Position numbers and translations under genes: made by a program. Shown piece by piece: positions 10,901 to 17,537 of a DNA stretch of 54,303 bases (the stretch's first letter is position 1; each line of letters begins with the position of its first letter). This DNA comes from an uncultured Eubacteriales bacterium (GTDB lineage: Bacteria > Bacillota > Clostridia > Tissierellales > Peptoniphilaceae): assembly GCA_900539725.1 (NCBI GenBank), contig UQDI01000012.1:1-54303 (forward strand). Reading direction: 5' to 3'. The notes under the pieces were generated by a model that saw only the letters and a program-made list of their open reading frames with translations, was not told the DNA's origin and searched no databases.

Positions 10901-13126
10901 GAAACCTTCAACGAAAGCGCCGTTTGTGAACGCTTCTACCTTTTCTAGGTGTTCGATAGGGAAAGTGATGTCGTATTCAACGCTAGTTTGCGCTGGTACA
11001 GTAACTTTCTTGTCTTCATAAGTCTTTGAGAATAGTTCATCAGGTCTTAGTAATAACTTCTTGCCATCGCGTGCTTCGATAGTCGCTTGAACCGATGGTG
11101 TAAGCACCTTTTGAGTGCCTGAGTAATTGTGTATAGTTAAATTTAATGTAATTTCATTATCAACATTGCCTACAAATTTGCTAGCAATCTTAGTATCTCT
11201 ATCAACTACAGTAAAATCAAGCTTCGATGCCTTTGTAAGATTCATAACACCAGCGCCTTGACGACGAGGTGAAGTAGTTGTATGAGTTTTTGGATCTACA
11301 TGAGGAACAGCAGAGTTCATTAAGATTGTCTTTGTTAATGCCGCCTTATGTTCTTCGCCAGCAAACATTATCTCATTTAGACGAGTACGTATAACGCCTA
11401 CAGCGCCTGTTACGTGAGGTGTAGCCATAGAAGTACCGCTCATGTCGCCAAATGTGTTGCCCATAGTTTGAGTCGAGTAAATGTGTCCGCCAGGAGCAGT
11501 GATGTCTGGCTTCATGTAGCCACCAGCCGATAGACCCCAGTTAGTAAATGTACTTAGTTCGCCAAATTGTGGGTTATCAGCCTCTTGTGGTGTCATATCT
11601 ATAGACACAGGCTTTGATAAATCCTTAAGCAAAGTCTCAGCAGTATCCAAAGTTACGGATATAGCTGGGATCTTGTTACCACTGACGCTCATGTATAAGT
11701 CGCCTTCAACATTATTATAGATAATTGCGCCTATTGCTCCAGCTTTTTCAGCGTTTAGAACCTTTTCGCTAAAAGTATTGCCGCCCCTCTTGATAAGAGC
11801 TACTTTGCCTTCAAGGTCCTTGCCTTTAAAATCGTCAATATTATCTTCAGCTTTAATAACACCATTGCCACAGTCAACTAAGTAGTAGTCGCCCTTTTTA
11901 AATCTAATCTCTCCGCCAGTTTGGAAGATGTATTTATTGCCATTATAAGTAATAAGTGGTACATACATCGATTTATTTTCAAGCGATGCTACAGTGATGG
12001 CGTTAGTCGCAATACCAGGAGATGCCATAGTACCAAAGTCTGGGTTGTCAATATTTAACTCGCCTTGGTATTGGCCTTCGTTACCAGCAGCTATAACAAA
12101 GTTAGTATCAGCAGCGTAACCGTTGTTTATAGCCTTGCCAACAAGTCCATCAGCTTGGCCAGGTAAACCCTTAGTTGAGCCTAAACTCATGTTAACCGCG
12201 TCAGCCCCCATAACTATCGCGTCTTGCATAGCTCTGATGTAGATGTTTGAAGATGTTGAGCCTTGCTTCATAACATTCATCATAAGTAGTTGAGCCTCAG
12301 GAGCAACACCTCTCCAAGTCTTGCCATCTATTTGAACAGCATTACCAGCTACAGTACCACTAACGTGTTGGCCGTGAGCAGCTAGTTCCTTTTCAGGATT
12401 TAAATCCTTGCTGTTAGTATTATAGTTCCAGCCAAATGGAATCTTTTCACTTCTATATACGTCTTCATATAACTTCTTATCTTGAGTATTGTCCTTAAGA
12501 CTTAATTTGCCACCATTTAGAAAGTCATTAATATCAGGCTTTCTTAGTTTAGCTAAACCAGGATTGCTCAAATAGAAAGCATCATGGCTTGGGTCCATGT
12601 TACTATCGATGATAGCAAGGACAGAGCCAGCACCGTTGTACTTCTTTTGAAGCACATCGTCATTGCCAATAAGCTCGTTCGAGTTAACCATCTTGATCGA
12701 GTCAGTCATGACAGATTGGTCCTTGAAGACCCTCATGTCAGAGCGAACAACGTCAGATTCATAAATGATCTCGTTATTGAAGACATCCTTAACATAGTCA
12801 AGCGCCTTGACAGCATCAAGATCACTCTTATTAAGCCTTACACAAAGAGATGGAACTAGAAGCTGGGCCCTAGATATCACCTCAATGTCAGCAAACATCG
12901 ACTTGAACTCACTTTCATAGTAGTCCAAAGCCTCGTCCGCTAGGCTTATAGCCTTGCCGTAATCCTTGTTTAAATAAGCCTCTTCATAGCCAGGAGATTG
13001 TTTTTCTACGTCTAAGTAGACTATGTACTCTCCCCTCTCTTCACTTGCAAATACAGTTGTATAGCCTGCAAATAGGCTAAAAATCATGCATAAGCATAAA
13101 ATTAGTGAAATAGTTTTGCGTTTCAT
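4940..13126 (-). CDS. Giant secreted subtilisin-family (S8) serine protease with SLH anchor
   Basis: A protein of 2728 residues. A signal peptide (KRKTISLILCLCMIFSLFAG) is followed by a propeptide-like stretch and an S8 catalytic domain. The triad is Asp about 174 (AIIDSNMD), His about 251 (HGQHVSGTVAGN) and Ser about 566 (GTSMATPHV), with a protease-associated (PA) insert about 425-515, as in lactocepin/C5a-peptidase enzymes. Then come Fn3-like and many beta-rich repeats, three helical FIVAR-like repeats (about 2010-2220, KKELKKLLDE type), two InlB/Flg_new repeats (DPNNGEATWTEKV type), a PEPYEPYEP / PSKPVE proline-rich linker, and SLH motifs in the last 190 residues. SLH domains bind pyruvylated wall polysaccharide. 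The ATG at 13126 is used because GGGGAGG lies 5 nt before it; the in-frame ATG at 13141 would put that site inside the gene. Substrate unknown. Confidence 0.9.
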   Translation of the reverse strand: MKRKTISLILCLCMIFSLFAGYTTVFASEERGEYIVYLDVEKQSPGYEEAYLNKDYGKAISLADEALDYYESEFKSMFADIEVISRAQLLVPSLCVRLNKSDLDAVKALDYVKDVFNNEIIYESDVVRSDMRVFKDQSVMTDSIKMVNSNELIGNDDVLQKKYNGAGSVLAIIDSNMDPSHDAFYLSNPGLAKLRKPDINDFLNGGKLSLKDNTQDKKLYEDVYRSEKIPFGWNYNTNSKDLNPEKELAAHGQHVSGTVAGNAVQIDGKTWRGVAPEAQLLMMNVMKQGSTSSNIYIRAMQDAIVMGADAVNMSLGSTKGLPGQADGLVGKAINNGYAADTNFVIAAGNEGQYQGELNIDNPDFGTMASPGIATNAITVASLENKSMYVPLITYNGNKYIFQTGGEIRFKKGDYYLVDCGNGVIKAEDNIDDFKGKDLEGKVALIKRGGNTFSEKVLNAEKAGAIGAIIYNNVEGDLYMSVSGNKIPAISVTLDTAETLLKDLSKPVSIDMTPQEADNPQFGELSTFTNWGLSAGGYMKPDITAPGGHIYSTQTMGNTFGDMSGTSMATPHVTGAVGVIRTRLNEIMFAGEEHKAALTKTILMNSAVPHVDPKTHTTTSPRRQGAGVMNLTKASKLDFTVVDRDTKIASKFVGNVDNEITLNLTIHNYSGTQKVLTPSVQATIEARDGKKLLLRPDELFSKTYEDKKVTVPAQTSVEYDITFPIEHLEKVEAFTNGAFVEGFLHLRDENGMEISFPFVSFKGSYDNIPSIEKPLYEFDFETEKPMYWNLKTRNHDWFKYSTHIETNYGTYKDDKGKTFNNFVIAGLKNFDDINEKKNTADEPKPIFTPIVISPNADNYQDVLSIQMVMTRTANVKASIIDEAGKSQDYQIGLKYSNISTDPDNDKNRDTYLGYTAPGAVPLKDYVDGDYTLKLTAAAMKAPKESYPETYRDIKFTIDTVAPQFENSFYDENTRALTFDIKEEGSGLDEFKIEDESGKAMDFTREGNKVKLVVPEGKELSDINITAMDFGHNINAVTAEMLVFKDMFGSLEVEVKQAGTEALNLEYKVYTEDGKELKNHEHLKFGKYKLVVTNYSNKFELKGESEIPFEISQDNKNYKITLEFTEIPTGRITIKVASKDNLEWTDFDLLAKNVKNNKVFKFIQDEGIYDKYFDADLPYGDYNFYAEFKNGKEGYSITFDEDMPFTVNGSTNYSTVTANIKRSGFYKVHITTEGAEGVKYLARDSKNGSVVGLDELAEGTWMIFPEKMPEGMYIEKPYEYVTLTQEKPVANLTFTYEEIAGKKFTFTIKDNYENAEYYLCDFYAWIGREGKVLDYTPNMELEPGTYYVEAIANREKYGETTLTIDKESYEQTSRTFKSTTDPVEVEFNWTKYSDSDKMSEGAIFVNDDNLPADLKKNSYEYVLTGTKGEPIKKTFIKTGFSTWFVNLPYDYYQAEVKGLPEGYTVDTKEFVVNSNEYQVEFVIEPEKKEETVSVDFKFTKDGEALDNVKFKLDDKEFTSGEIEVAPGEYDVEIIEPEGLVPIEEFKTITIDENTKSLTIELEEGKAEPVGEGTIKFEVWESNGKTETKLNTFMMAYANGEILMNNEAKTLPFGEYKVELSLTWNRYGIYDEAKSKISETVTLDETHKNVVVKFILVKKGATPDPEPNPDPQEPTKGKASWDINYTGSRTGLNFFEQVKLYKVVDGKDEEVKLSFDQEYKKAEKELEFGKYAYVLKDISDYLKVNVKNKRIEFTLDAKNPSFKAVFEIEDKKEVQIVEVRIPTDANESLDDYTIRVFDMKGNEVEGVTKTAKGFEFPAISGVDYELRLEGTKYAYYPNIINAYPSQTFYKYINIVAPLILKVNSLAGDTPIDAEYAVYAKTNYGETYVTDLKKVPYIGNGNQLYQVKFLSCEQGYKLDDDEIKEFTVREYSRQELTFNFKRDEDVAIVNKEELKALVSEYDNIKKTDAYKNADADKRKAYDDAISEAKMELAKALTSQEAINTLVDKVKDARDAIIGSMENLKKKELKKLLDDEINVKAKDIYKFDTAEDKKAYDDAITKGKEVYEDANASEEAIDKAIADIKAALKKLDGYKEANKKELKKLLDEYGDVRNSDKYWNSTEKEREAYEDAIINATNLFNNKKASQEEVNAAIKAIEGAIKGLSGYATPTEKTEPVKLDDAYVNDKYVRGTGIKGAYVYYKIVKKGQNVDDAAIRNGMLINDKDGKFSISVGQIQDGDKVIVYQQEVNKLMSDGVIVNILPLDKSELLELIAKAEEIKDTDQYKYAPEDRQKDLDDELAKAIKVKDDENSSMEDIEKTIINLKSAIASIENYEIIRHEVTFYPNNETDSWTVKIIDGENVNRPEDPVRKGYIFKGWYADEELTREFNFDEPIEANTNVYAKWEEILEYEITFDPNNGEATWTEKVREGEKVTEPAKPTKTNHTFIAWQFNGQDYDFNTSVMANMMLIAKWEENKPEPQPNPQPQPEPYEPYEPYEPYKPEPKPEPKPSEPSKPVEPSKPVEPSKPIDNNEDKKDTKETGIITEFPVNPVELRDVPAGPEGEAIRNLVSYGIIQGMGNGKFQGNKTINRAMVTRVFMLISKDKTVDTNIVFKDVKDKKWYAESVNWAASKGIIAGYADGKFKPEKKVTRQEFCVMLMNLLKANGIELETVVPVDEKDFAKADSWAKDAMIAMKRAGLVNVEANGKFGPQSKFTREELAKTIDLLIKLVQLKEK

Positions 13127-13207
13127 AATTGCCTCCCCCATATTAAAATTTTGCTAACGCAAGCGATGTTTTACACCTGCCGCTTCTTCTATCTGCTATA
13201 CTAAAGC

Positions 13208-13277
13208 ATTCAGTGTAAAAAAATAGGTAAATTTACCCACTGAATTTATTGTAACACATTTGTAACATATAAATCAA
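13208..13277 (-). promoter_or_regulatory. Probable protease promoter with overlapping inverted repeat
   Basis: On the minus strand TTGATT (13272-13277) and TACAAT (13248-13253) are 18 bp apart. Immediately downstream lie inverted arms ATTCAGTG (13208-13215) and CACTGAAT (13238-13245), enclosing the palindrome GGTAAATTTACC (13226-13237). The inverted repeat covers the expected transcription start, so it could be an operator or a 5'-UTR hairpin. Confidence 0.45.
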
Positions 13278-13373
13278 GATTTATAAAGAAAAATTTTACA
13301 TATAAATAAAAATGATACTATCACACTTTGTGGTAGTATATACACATAGCACTACTACAAATAGTAGTCACGC

Positions 13374-13400
13374 ATAAAAAAAAGAGAGCTCAATGCTCTC
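13374..13400 (-). terminator. Terminator of the first HicAB module
   Basis: GAGAGC-TCAAT-GCTCTC, followed on the minus strand by nine T, 13 bp after the hicB1 stop. To the left are two small hairpins: TACTATCAC/GTGGTAGTA (about 13315-13337) and ACTACT/AGTAGT (about 13351-13368). Confidence 0.75.
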
Positions 13401-13412
13401 CAATTAATCTAA

Positions 13413-13811
13413 CTATTTGATATTCAGTTCTCTTTTTAGTCCCTCTTGCAGAATTTGTGAAAAATTTACATTTTCTTTCATACCAAGATCATTTAGCCAC
13501 TTTGGTATGCTCAAAGTCTTTTTTATAGATTTTTTATTAAGCCTTTCCTCAATACTTGCAATAGGCGCTTCAACTAAGAGTACAAACTCACCCTTTTTTA
13601 GATTAATATTTTTACTGTCACTTGTCTTAGGAAGGGCAAGACCATTATCAAGCATCGTGAAAATAACTCCGTTCAAAACTTCCTTTGTATTAACAAATAA
13701 TTCTCCAAGACTATCTGCATCAGTGAAACAGGCATCAAAATCAGGAAAATCAGCATAATAAGTATTGTCCTCATATCTAACAACACATGGATAAGCATCT
13801 GTCTTTTTCAT
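13413..13811 (-). CDS. hicB: HicB-family antitoxin (module 1)
   Basis: A 132-residue protein with the HicB partial RNase-H-like fold at the N-terminus (YADFPDFDACFTDADSLGELFVNTKEVLNGVI) and a ribbon-helix-helix-like C-terminus (SIPKWLNDLGMKENVNFSQILQEGLKREL) that would bind its own promoter. The start at 13811 has AGGAGG 6 nt upstream; a longer in-frame ORF to 13868 would overlap hicA. It lies 28 bp downstream of hicA, the usual hicA-hicB order. Its role is to neutralise HicA and autorepress. Its C-terminus closely resembles that of the second HicB (14505-14912), suggesting related modules. Confidence 0.9.
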   Translation of the reverse strand: MKKTDAYPCVVRYEDNTYYADFPDFDACFTDADSLGELFVNTKEVLNGVIFTMLDNGLALPKTSDSKNINLKKGEFVLLVEAPIASIEERLNKKSIKKTLSIPKWLNDLGMKENVNFSQILQEGLKRELNIK

Positions 13812-13839
13812 CTTAATACCTCCTATTATAGAGGTGGGG

Positions 13840-14031
13840 CTAAAATTTAAGCCCCGTAATCCTCTCAATACTTGTTAAAGTTCCAGAAGGAATATCCTTC
13901 TTGTTGCATTTGACAGGACAGATACGGCCATCCTTATAATAAATCTCATGAGATCCTTCAGTATGGTCTAGACGCCATCCTGCCTTTCGCATTGCTTTAA
14001 CAACTGTTCTGTAAGGCTTTGTGCGGGCCAT
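13840..14031 (-). CDS. hicA: HicA-family toxin, mRNA interferase (module 1)
   Basis: A 63-residue protein with the dsRBD-like HicA fold. The catalytic histidine lies in GSHEIYYKDGR, followed by CPVKCNKKDIPSGTLTSIERITGL, the conserved toxin C-terminus. The length is typical for the family. GGAGGAGGA precedes the ATG. Expected to cleave mRNA when free of HicB. Intact, unlike the neighbouring hicA2. Confidence 0.92.
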   Translation of the reverse strand: MARTKPYRTVVKAMRKAGWRLDHTEGSHEIYYKDGRICPVKCNKKDIPSGTLTSIERITGLKF

Positions 14032-14195
14032 AGTATGTCCTCCTCCTTACACTTATATTATACACGTATTATTAGTACGTGTCAATAGTTTTTTATATTT
14101 TTCAGTTGGTTACAAAATGTAACCCACTCACTTAATTGAGTCGTCGACAAATTGTCGACAACTCACTTTTTCCCTACCCCAAAACATTTAGTGAA

Positions 14196-14390
14196 GAACC
14201 CCGTCCATAATGGACGTGAACCTTTGCGCTATGCGAAGCGAAGATGATGATAATAAATTTTGCAGAGCAAACAAGATGATTGGACGACGTGGACTGACGA
14301 GGCAAGCGGAGTGTACAAATGTACTCGAGCATTGCCAAGGAGGGAACGAGTTCAAGGGCTCGTTTGAATGCAAAATCGAACGCAAAATAA
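14196..14390. repeat. R1 + R2 repeat modules between the two HicAB modules
   Basis: R1 (14196-14234) has the CGTCCAT/ATGGACG hairpin flanked by GAACC repeats. R2 (about 14258-14390) contains GGCAAGCGGAGTGTAC, the loop AAAT, then GTACTCGAGCATTGCC, in which GGCAA pairs with TTGCC and GTAC with GTAC, followed by GAACGAG and a tail ending CGAACGCAAAATA. Small open frames crossing this stretch are artefacts. R2 begins immediately beyond the hicB2 terminator. Confidence 0.65.
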
Positions 14391-14434
14391 AAAAAGACTA
14401 GAGGGAACACTTCATAATAAAGCATTCCCCCTAG
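14391..14434 (-). terminator. Terminator of HicAB module 2
   Basis: CTAGAGGGAA (14398-14407) pairs with TTCCCCCTAG (14425-14434) around a long loop. The minus strand continues with CTTTTTTTA. It separates hicB2 from the R2 module and the downstream hicA1. Confidence 0.7.
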
Positions 14435-14504
14435 TTGGCTAATAACACTGCCTCTATCTGTAAGATAATAATAACAGATTTGTAGCTCTTTGTCAATCTT
14501 AATT

Positions 14505-14912
14505 CTATTTAATATTCAATTCCTTCTTCAAACCCTCAGTCAAAACCCTTGAGAAGTTTATGTTCTTATTCTTAGCAAGCGCCTCAAGCCAAGTTGGTAA
14601 GGTCACCATCTTATTTTTGTAAACTTCCTTAACCAAAGAGAATTGATAAGGCAAGTAAACATTGACATAAACAGCCAAGTCGCCTTCTTCAAGATCAAGC
14701 TCATCCATATCAATATCGTCTGGGTACTCAATTTTTTCCTTCTCTTCATCGTATAGGCAAAGTCCAATGACCTCTTGTGCATATCTTACGCCCTCTTCAA
14801 AAGTGTCCGAGCATGTATAAGCGCCGTCAATGGCAGGCACGTCAATAGAGTAGCCACCATCACTTTCTTTGCTAAAAATAGCTAAATATGTTACACTATC
14901 TTGTTTTTTCAT
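14505..14912 (-). CDS. hicB: HicB-family antitoxin (module 2)
   Basis: A 135-residue protein. The N-terminal HicB fold (YLAIFSKESDGGYSIDVPAIDGAYTCSDTFEEGVRYAQEVI) is followed by a C-terminal DNA-binding segment ending in NINFSRVLTEGLKKELNIK, nearly the same ending as HicB1. The ATG at 14912 follows AAAGGAGTG. It is intact although its upstream partner hicA2 is frameshifted, so this is now probably a solitary antitoxin. It could still act as a repressor, or conceivably restrain HicA1; that cross-talk is inference. Confidence 0.88.
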   Translation of the reverse strand: MKKQDSVTYLAIFSKESDGGYSIDVPAIDGAYTCSDTFEEGVRYAQEVIGLCLYDEEKEKIEYPDDIDMDELDLEEGDLAVYVNVYLPYQFSLVKEVYKNKMVTLPTWLEALAKNKNINFSRVLTEGLKKELNIK

Positions 14913-14949
14913 GTAAACACTCCTTTAACAAGTGGGGGAGCAAGGGGAT

Positions 14950-15137
14950 TTACATCCCCAGTGTTTTCAAAATGCTCTTTAAAGTTCCAGCTTTGAACCC
15001 ATCTCTTGGATGAGGTATATTAAGAATGGCTCCAGTATCATAATTTTAAAAATATGATGGCTGCCATTCACTCTAATTAAGACAAAGCCTCGCTTCTTAG
15101 CCTCTTTGATTAGCTCCCTTGAGTTATAACTCTTCAT
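14950..15137 (-). pseudogene. hicA: hicA toxin gene with a single-base frameshift (module 2)
   Basis: From the ATG at 15137 (GGAGGATTCC upstream) the frame reads MKSYNSRELIKEAKKRGF, VLIRVNGSHHIFK and then leaves frame. The +1 frame continues YDTGAILNIPHPRDGF, KAGTLKSILKTLGM to the TAA at 14950. Together these give a complete 62-residue HicA with the catalytic GSHH. The interval is 188 bp, one short of a whole number of codons; adding one A in the AAAA run following TTTTT (about 15044-15053) restores the frame. It could be an inactivated toxin, a phase-variable homopolymer or a sequencing error. Confidence 0.85.
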
Positions 15138-15673
15138 AAGGAATCCTCCTTACAAGACTATTATAACATATGTTAAACATTTGTCAATAGTTTTTTTAAT
15201 TTTGTAAGCAACTGACTTTTGAGTTGTCGACAACTTATTATTTCTCCCACACACAAAAAAAATAATTGCATATCAAATTGATATGCGACATAGTCATTAA
15301 TTCTGTATATTGCAACTTGCTGCAAGTTAAATTTTCTATTTTGACTTCATAAAAAGCCTTGTTTCACTGGGTTTACATCGTAAATCTATCCAAATAAACC
15401 ATACATTTGCAACTTGCTGCAAGTTAAAACATAAGCACAAAAAAAGAGAGCATATCATTTTGATATACCCTCTTCCTAATTACCTGCACTATTTACTTAT
15501 ATTCTTTTTTAGACATGAATATACTTTTCTTCCCCTGCTCCGTTAGTTTGCGGAGCGATTTGATGAGATTGGCGTTGTACAGAATTTTTTGGAGCGAGGT
15601 GTGCTAAACGCACTCCGCAGCGACAAAACAATTCGAAACTAGCCAAGATCGCAAATCGAACGCAAAATAACAA
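15138..15673. other. Gene-free interval with two palindromes, two terminators and an R3 module
   Basis: No ORF supported. It contains two minus-strand terminators: GCATATCAA/TTGATATGC at about 15266-15284 and GAGCATATCA/TGATATACCCTC at about 15446-15471, each followed by a long T run. Between them lie two identical copies of the perfect palindrome AACTTGC-T-GCAAGTT (15314-15328, 15411-15425). An R3 repeat module occupies 15547-15668, directly downstream of the DUF2922 gene. Confidence 0.55.
15547..15668. repeat. R3 repeat module
   Basis: Core GCAGAATTTTTTGGAGCGA-type sequence (here GTACAGAATTTTTTGGAG), then GTGTGCTAAACGCACTCCGC, AGCGACAAAACAATTCGAAA and CTAGC, matching copies at 39236-39427 and 43589-43660. 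The outer ends (TTTGCGGAGCGATTTGATGA and ATCGAACGCAAAATA) are shared with R2 modules, so R2 and R3 may be one superfamily with exchangeable cores. It abuts the DUF2922 stop codon. Confidence 0.6.
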
Positions 15674-15886
15674 CTAAAATAGAGTTTCAGTAGAAGTCGT
15701 AATCACCTTCGCTCCATCCATTGCGTTAACCTCGCTGCCATCCTTATTCACAATAAGTTTCTTCTCAACGATACCAGCAAATGCGTTTCTTACAGCATCA
15801 GCGTCAAGACCCTCAGCAGGGTTTTGTAAACTCATGTTGTACGGCTTACCATTCGCGCATTTGAACTTCATTTGTAATCTCTTCAT
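15674..15886 (-). CDS. DUF2922 family small protein
   Basis: A 70-residue protein, MKRLQMKFKCANGKPYNMSL..., matching the DUF2922 pattern (N-terminal LQMxF, NPAEGLDADAVRNAFAGIVEKK in the middle). Two adjacent ATGs follow GGGGGTGAG; the second (15886) has the better spacing, though 15889 is possible. The gene lies 31 bp after the DUF1659 gene, a pairing common in Firmicutes. Function unknown. Confidence 0.8.
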   Translation of the reverse strand: MKRLQMKFKCANGKPYNMSLQNPAEGLDADAVRNAFAGIVEKKLIVNKDGSEVNAMDGAKVITTSTETLF

Positions 15887-15919
15887 CATCTCACCCCCTT
15901 TCTAAAAAATCCACCATCA

Positions 15920-16114
15920 CTATAATTCAGTTACAGTGACTCTCTCAAGCTTAGTAATCTCCTTAGCTAAAAGCGTTCCAAACGCAGCCCTAAAAACCTT
16001 AAGGTCCTCGTTGTTCGCATCCTCCCTGATGTAGTTTACAGTTCTAGAGAAATTTCTCTTAGATCCGTCACTGCCTTCACCAGTAAAGTAAAGCTTAACA
16101 CTATTCTTAGTCAT
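15920..16114 (-). CDS. DUF1659 family small protein
   Basis: A 64-residue protein, MTKNSVKLYFTGEGSDGSKR..., with the DUF1659 hallmark of an N-terminal strand, a basic-aromatic strand (RNFSRTVNYI) and a C-terminal KLERVTVTEL. The longer frame to 16237 lacks a ribosome-binding site, whereas GGGGGTGAG lies just before tandem ATGs at 16117/16114. The identical leader arrangement in the DUF2922 gene suggests common origin or regulation. The pair is divergent from the ECF-like sigma factor, a plausible regulator. Function unknown. Confidence 0.78.
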   Translation of the reverse strand: MTKNSVKLYFTGEGSDGSKRNFSRTVNYIREDANNEDLKVFRAAFGTLLAKEITKLERVTVTEL

Positions 16115-16289
16115 CATCTCACCCCCTTCCCTAGGCCCCTTGCCTACACTTAATATATACAAAATCATGATAATATTTCCCACACATTGTCTAACTATAA
16201 TTATGGAAATGGTGCAGCCAAACGTCCAATTGTCCACGCCAATGTCCTAAATTTGCCGTGCCTTCCAAAATTTACGCACAAGATTACAT

Positions 16290-16319
16290 TTGCCTTGCTA
16301 ATGGTCTTAAAGCTATAAT
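16290..16319 (+). promoter_or_regulatory. Candidate promoter of the ECF-like sigma gene
   Basis: TTGCCT (16290-16295) and TATAAT (16314-16319) are separated by 18 bp, 31 bp before the sigma factor ATG. Confidence 0.45.
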
Positions 16320-16350
16320 CATCATAACAATAGAGAAAGGAGAAAGACAG

Positions 16351-16902
16351 ATGCAAATCAATTACGACAAAGTTGCGATAGACTACCAGTCGAGTGGTAA
16401 GGTCGATGCCGCCGCCGTCGAGAGGCTCAAACCCCTCATGATCACAATGATTAAGCGCTACTACCCGAACTTTAAAGAGTGGGACGACCTCATGCAAGAA
16501 CTTAGAGTCATAACACTCGAGGCGCTCCTAGACTTCGACCCCACGAAAGGCGTACACGCACTCGCACTCATCGAGTCACGCATGAAATACCATTTGCTCG
16601 GTAAGTATAAAAAACAAGTCGTCACCACCCCACTAGACGATGCATTTTTAATAGAGGACGAGACCAGCATGGACGACTTCGAAGCCCTGTTTTATAACGA
16701 CACACTCGGCGAAGTCTTCAAGGAGCTCACATACGAAGAAGAAAAGCTCATCTATCTACGTTATTATACCGAGATGAGCTACGAAGATATCGGCCGCGCA
16801 CTAGGATTTTCAAGAAACACCGCAGCTAGAAAAATAAACGCCCTACTAAAAAAGTTAAGACGCCTATATAAAAAGCAAAACAAACATACACCTAAAGTAT
16901 GA
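16351..16902 (+). CDS. Sigma-70 family (ECF-like) RNA polymerase sigma factor
   Basis: A 183-residue protein with sigma region 2 (about residues 30-90: FKEWDDLMQELRVITLEALLDFDPTKG) and region 4 helix-turn-helix (about 130-175: LTYEEEKLIYLRYYTEMSYEDIGRALGFSRNTAARKINALLKKLRR). No regions 1 or 3. The start at 16351 follows AAAGGAGAAAG; the upstream in-frame ATG at 16258 has none. The 5' half has noticeably more C/G-ending codons than its neighbours, hinting at acquisition. It is divergent from DUF1659/DUF2922 and just upstream of an unknown gene with a vegetative promoter. The target promoters are unknown. Confidence 0.82.
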   Translation: MQINYDKVAIDYQSSGKVDAAAVERLKPLMITMIKRYYPNFKEWDDLMQELRVITLEALLDFDPTKGVHALALIESRMKYHLLGKYKKQVVTTPLDDAFLIEDETSMDDFEALFYNDTLGEVFKELTYEEEKLIYLRYYTEMSYEDIGRALGFSRNTAARKINALLKKLRRLYKKQNKHTPKV

Positions 16903-16948
16903 TTTTTAAGAAATTTCCATGAAAATGGTAAAAATTAGAACAAAGCTA

Positions 16949-16977
16949 TTGACATAGCATATATAAAAGACTATAAT
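16949..16977 (+). promoter_or_regulatory. Full-consensus vegetative promoter
   Basis: TTGACA (16949-16954), exactly 17 bp, then TATAAT (16972-16977), 27 bp before the ATG of the following unknown gene. It is a perfect housekeeping-sigma promoter. Confidence 0.85.
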
Positions 16978-17004
16978 AGACTTAGAAACAAGGAGGATAA
17001 AAAT

Positions 17005-17448
17005 ATGAATAATAAGGCATTGGCAGCCTTAATCCCAGCTTATGATAAAGATGGAATGAACACGACGGTTGCCATATACGAAGACATGAGCGCAGAAAAT
17101 TTGCGCGTATCAATCAGAACAGCCATCTCGAGACTGTTTCAGGAGAAATTAGCAGACGAAAAAGGCTACAAAAAGTGGGCCAAGACCATCGCCAAGAAAA
17201 AGACCGGCCTCGCGCTTATGATTAAGGACACAAAGCTAGTCGGCATCAGGTGTAGAGAGGTTCGCTCCAAAGGTGACGGATCCATGATCTACCTAAACAG
17301 AGACCTAATCTACGACACAGAAGACGGCTACGTCTACATAAGAGGCCTAACAAGGATACCAGTTTTGGCAAAGAAAAGGACAATCAGAGACAGGATCAAG
17401 GACTGCGACAGAATTAGTAAAGCATACGACGAGAAGATGCAAGGGTGA
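17005..17448 (+). CDS. Unknown 147-residue basic protein
   Basis: A soluble, lysine/arginine-rich protein (IAKKKTGLALMIKD, LAKKRTIRDRIKDCDRI); no family recognised. The ATG follows AAGGAGG, and the gene has a perfect vegetative promoter and its own terminator, so it is a monocistronic, probably well-expressed unit. It lies between an ECF-like sigma factor and an ORF6N protein in the accessory block. A nucleic-acid-related role would fit the charge but is only a guess. Confidence 0.75.
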   Translation: MNNKALAALIPAYDKDGMNTTVAIYEDMSAENLRVSIRTAISRLFQEKLADEKGYKKWAKTIAKKKTGLALMIKDTKLVGIRCREVRSKGDGSMIYLNRDLIYDTEDGYVYIRGLTRIPVLAKKRTIRDRIKDCDRISKAYDEKMQG

Positions 17449-17474
17449 GTACAAAGGTGCCACCCCTTTTTTAT
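17441..17474 (+). terminator. Terminator of the unknown 147-residue gene
   Basis: AAGGGTG pairs with CACCCCTT, followed by TTTTTA; the left arm overlaps the stop codon. Confidence 0.7.
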
Positions 17475-17503
17475 GCCTTGAGATGATGATGTTAATGGCA
17501 AAA

Positions 17504-17534
17504 GAAAAAAAGTGCCTATATAACTAAGCACTTT
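17504..17534 (-). terminator. Terminator of the ORF6N gene
   Basis: AAAGTGC / GCACTTT with an internal loop. On the minus strand TTTTTTTC follows. It lies directly after the ORF6N stop codon. Confidence 0.7.
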
Positions 17535-17537
17535 TGT

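Noticed and set aside
14174..14425. Small ORFs on both strands between the HicAB modules
   Set aside because: They are translations of the R1 and R2 repeat modules and a terminator.
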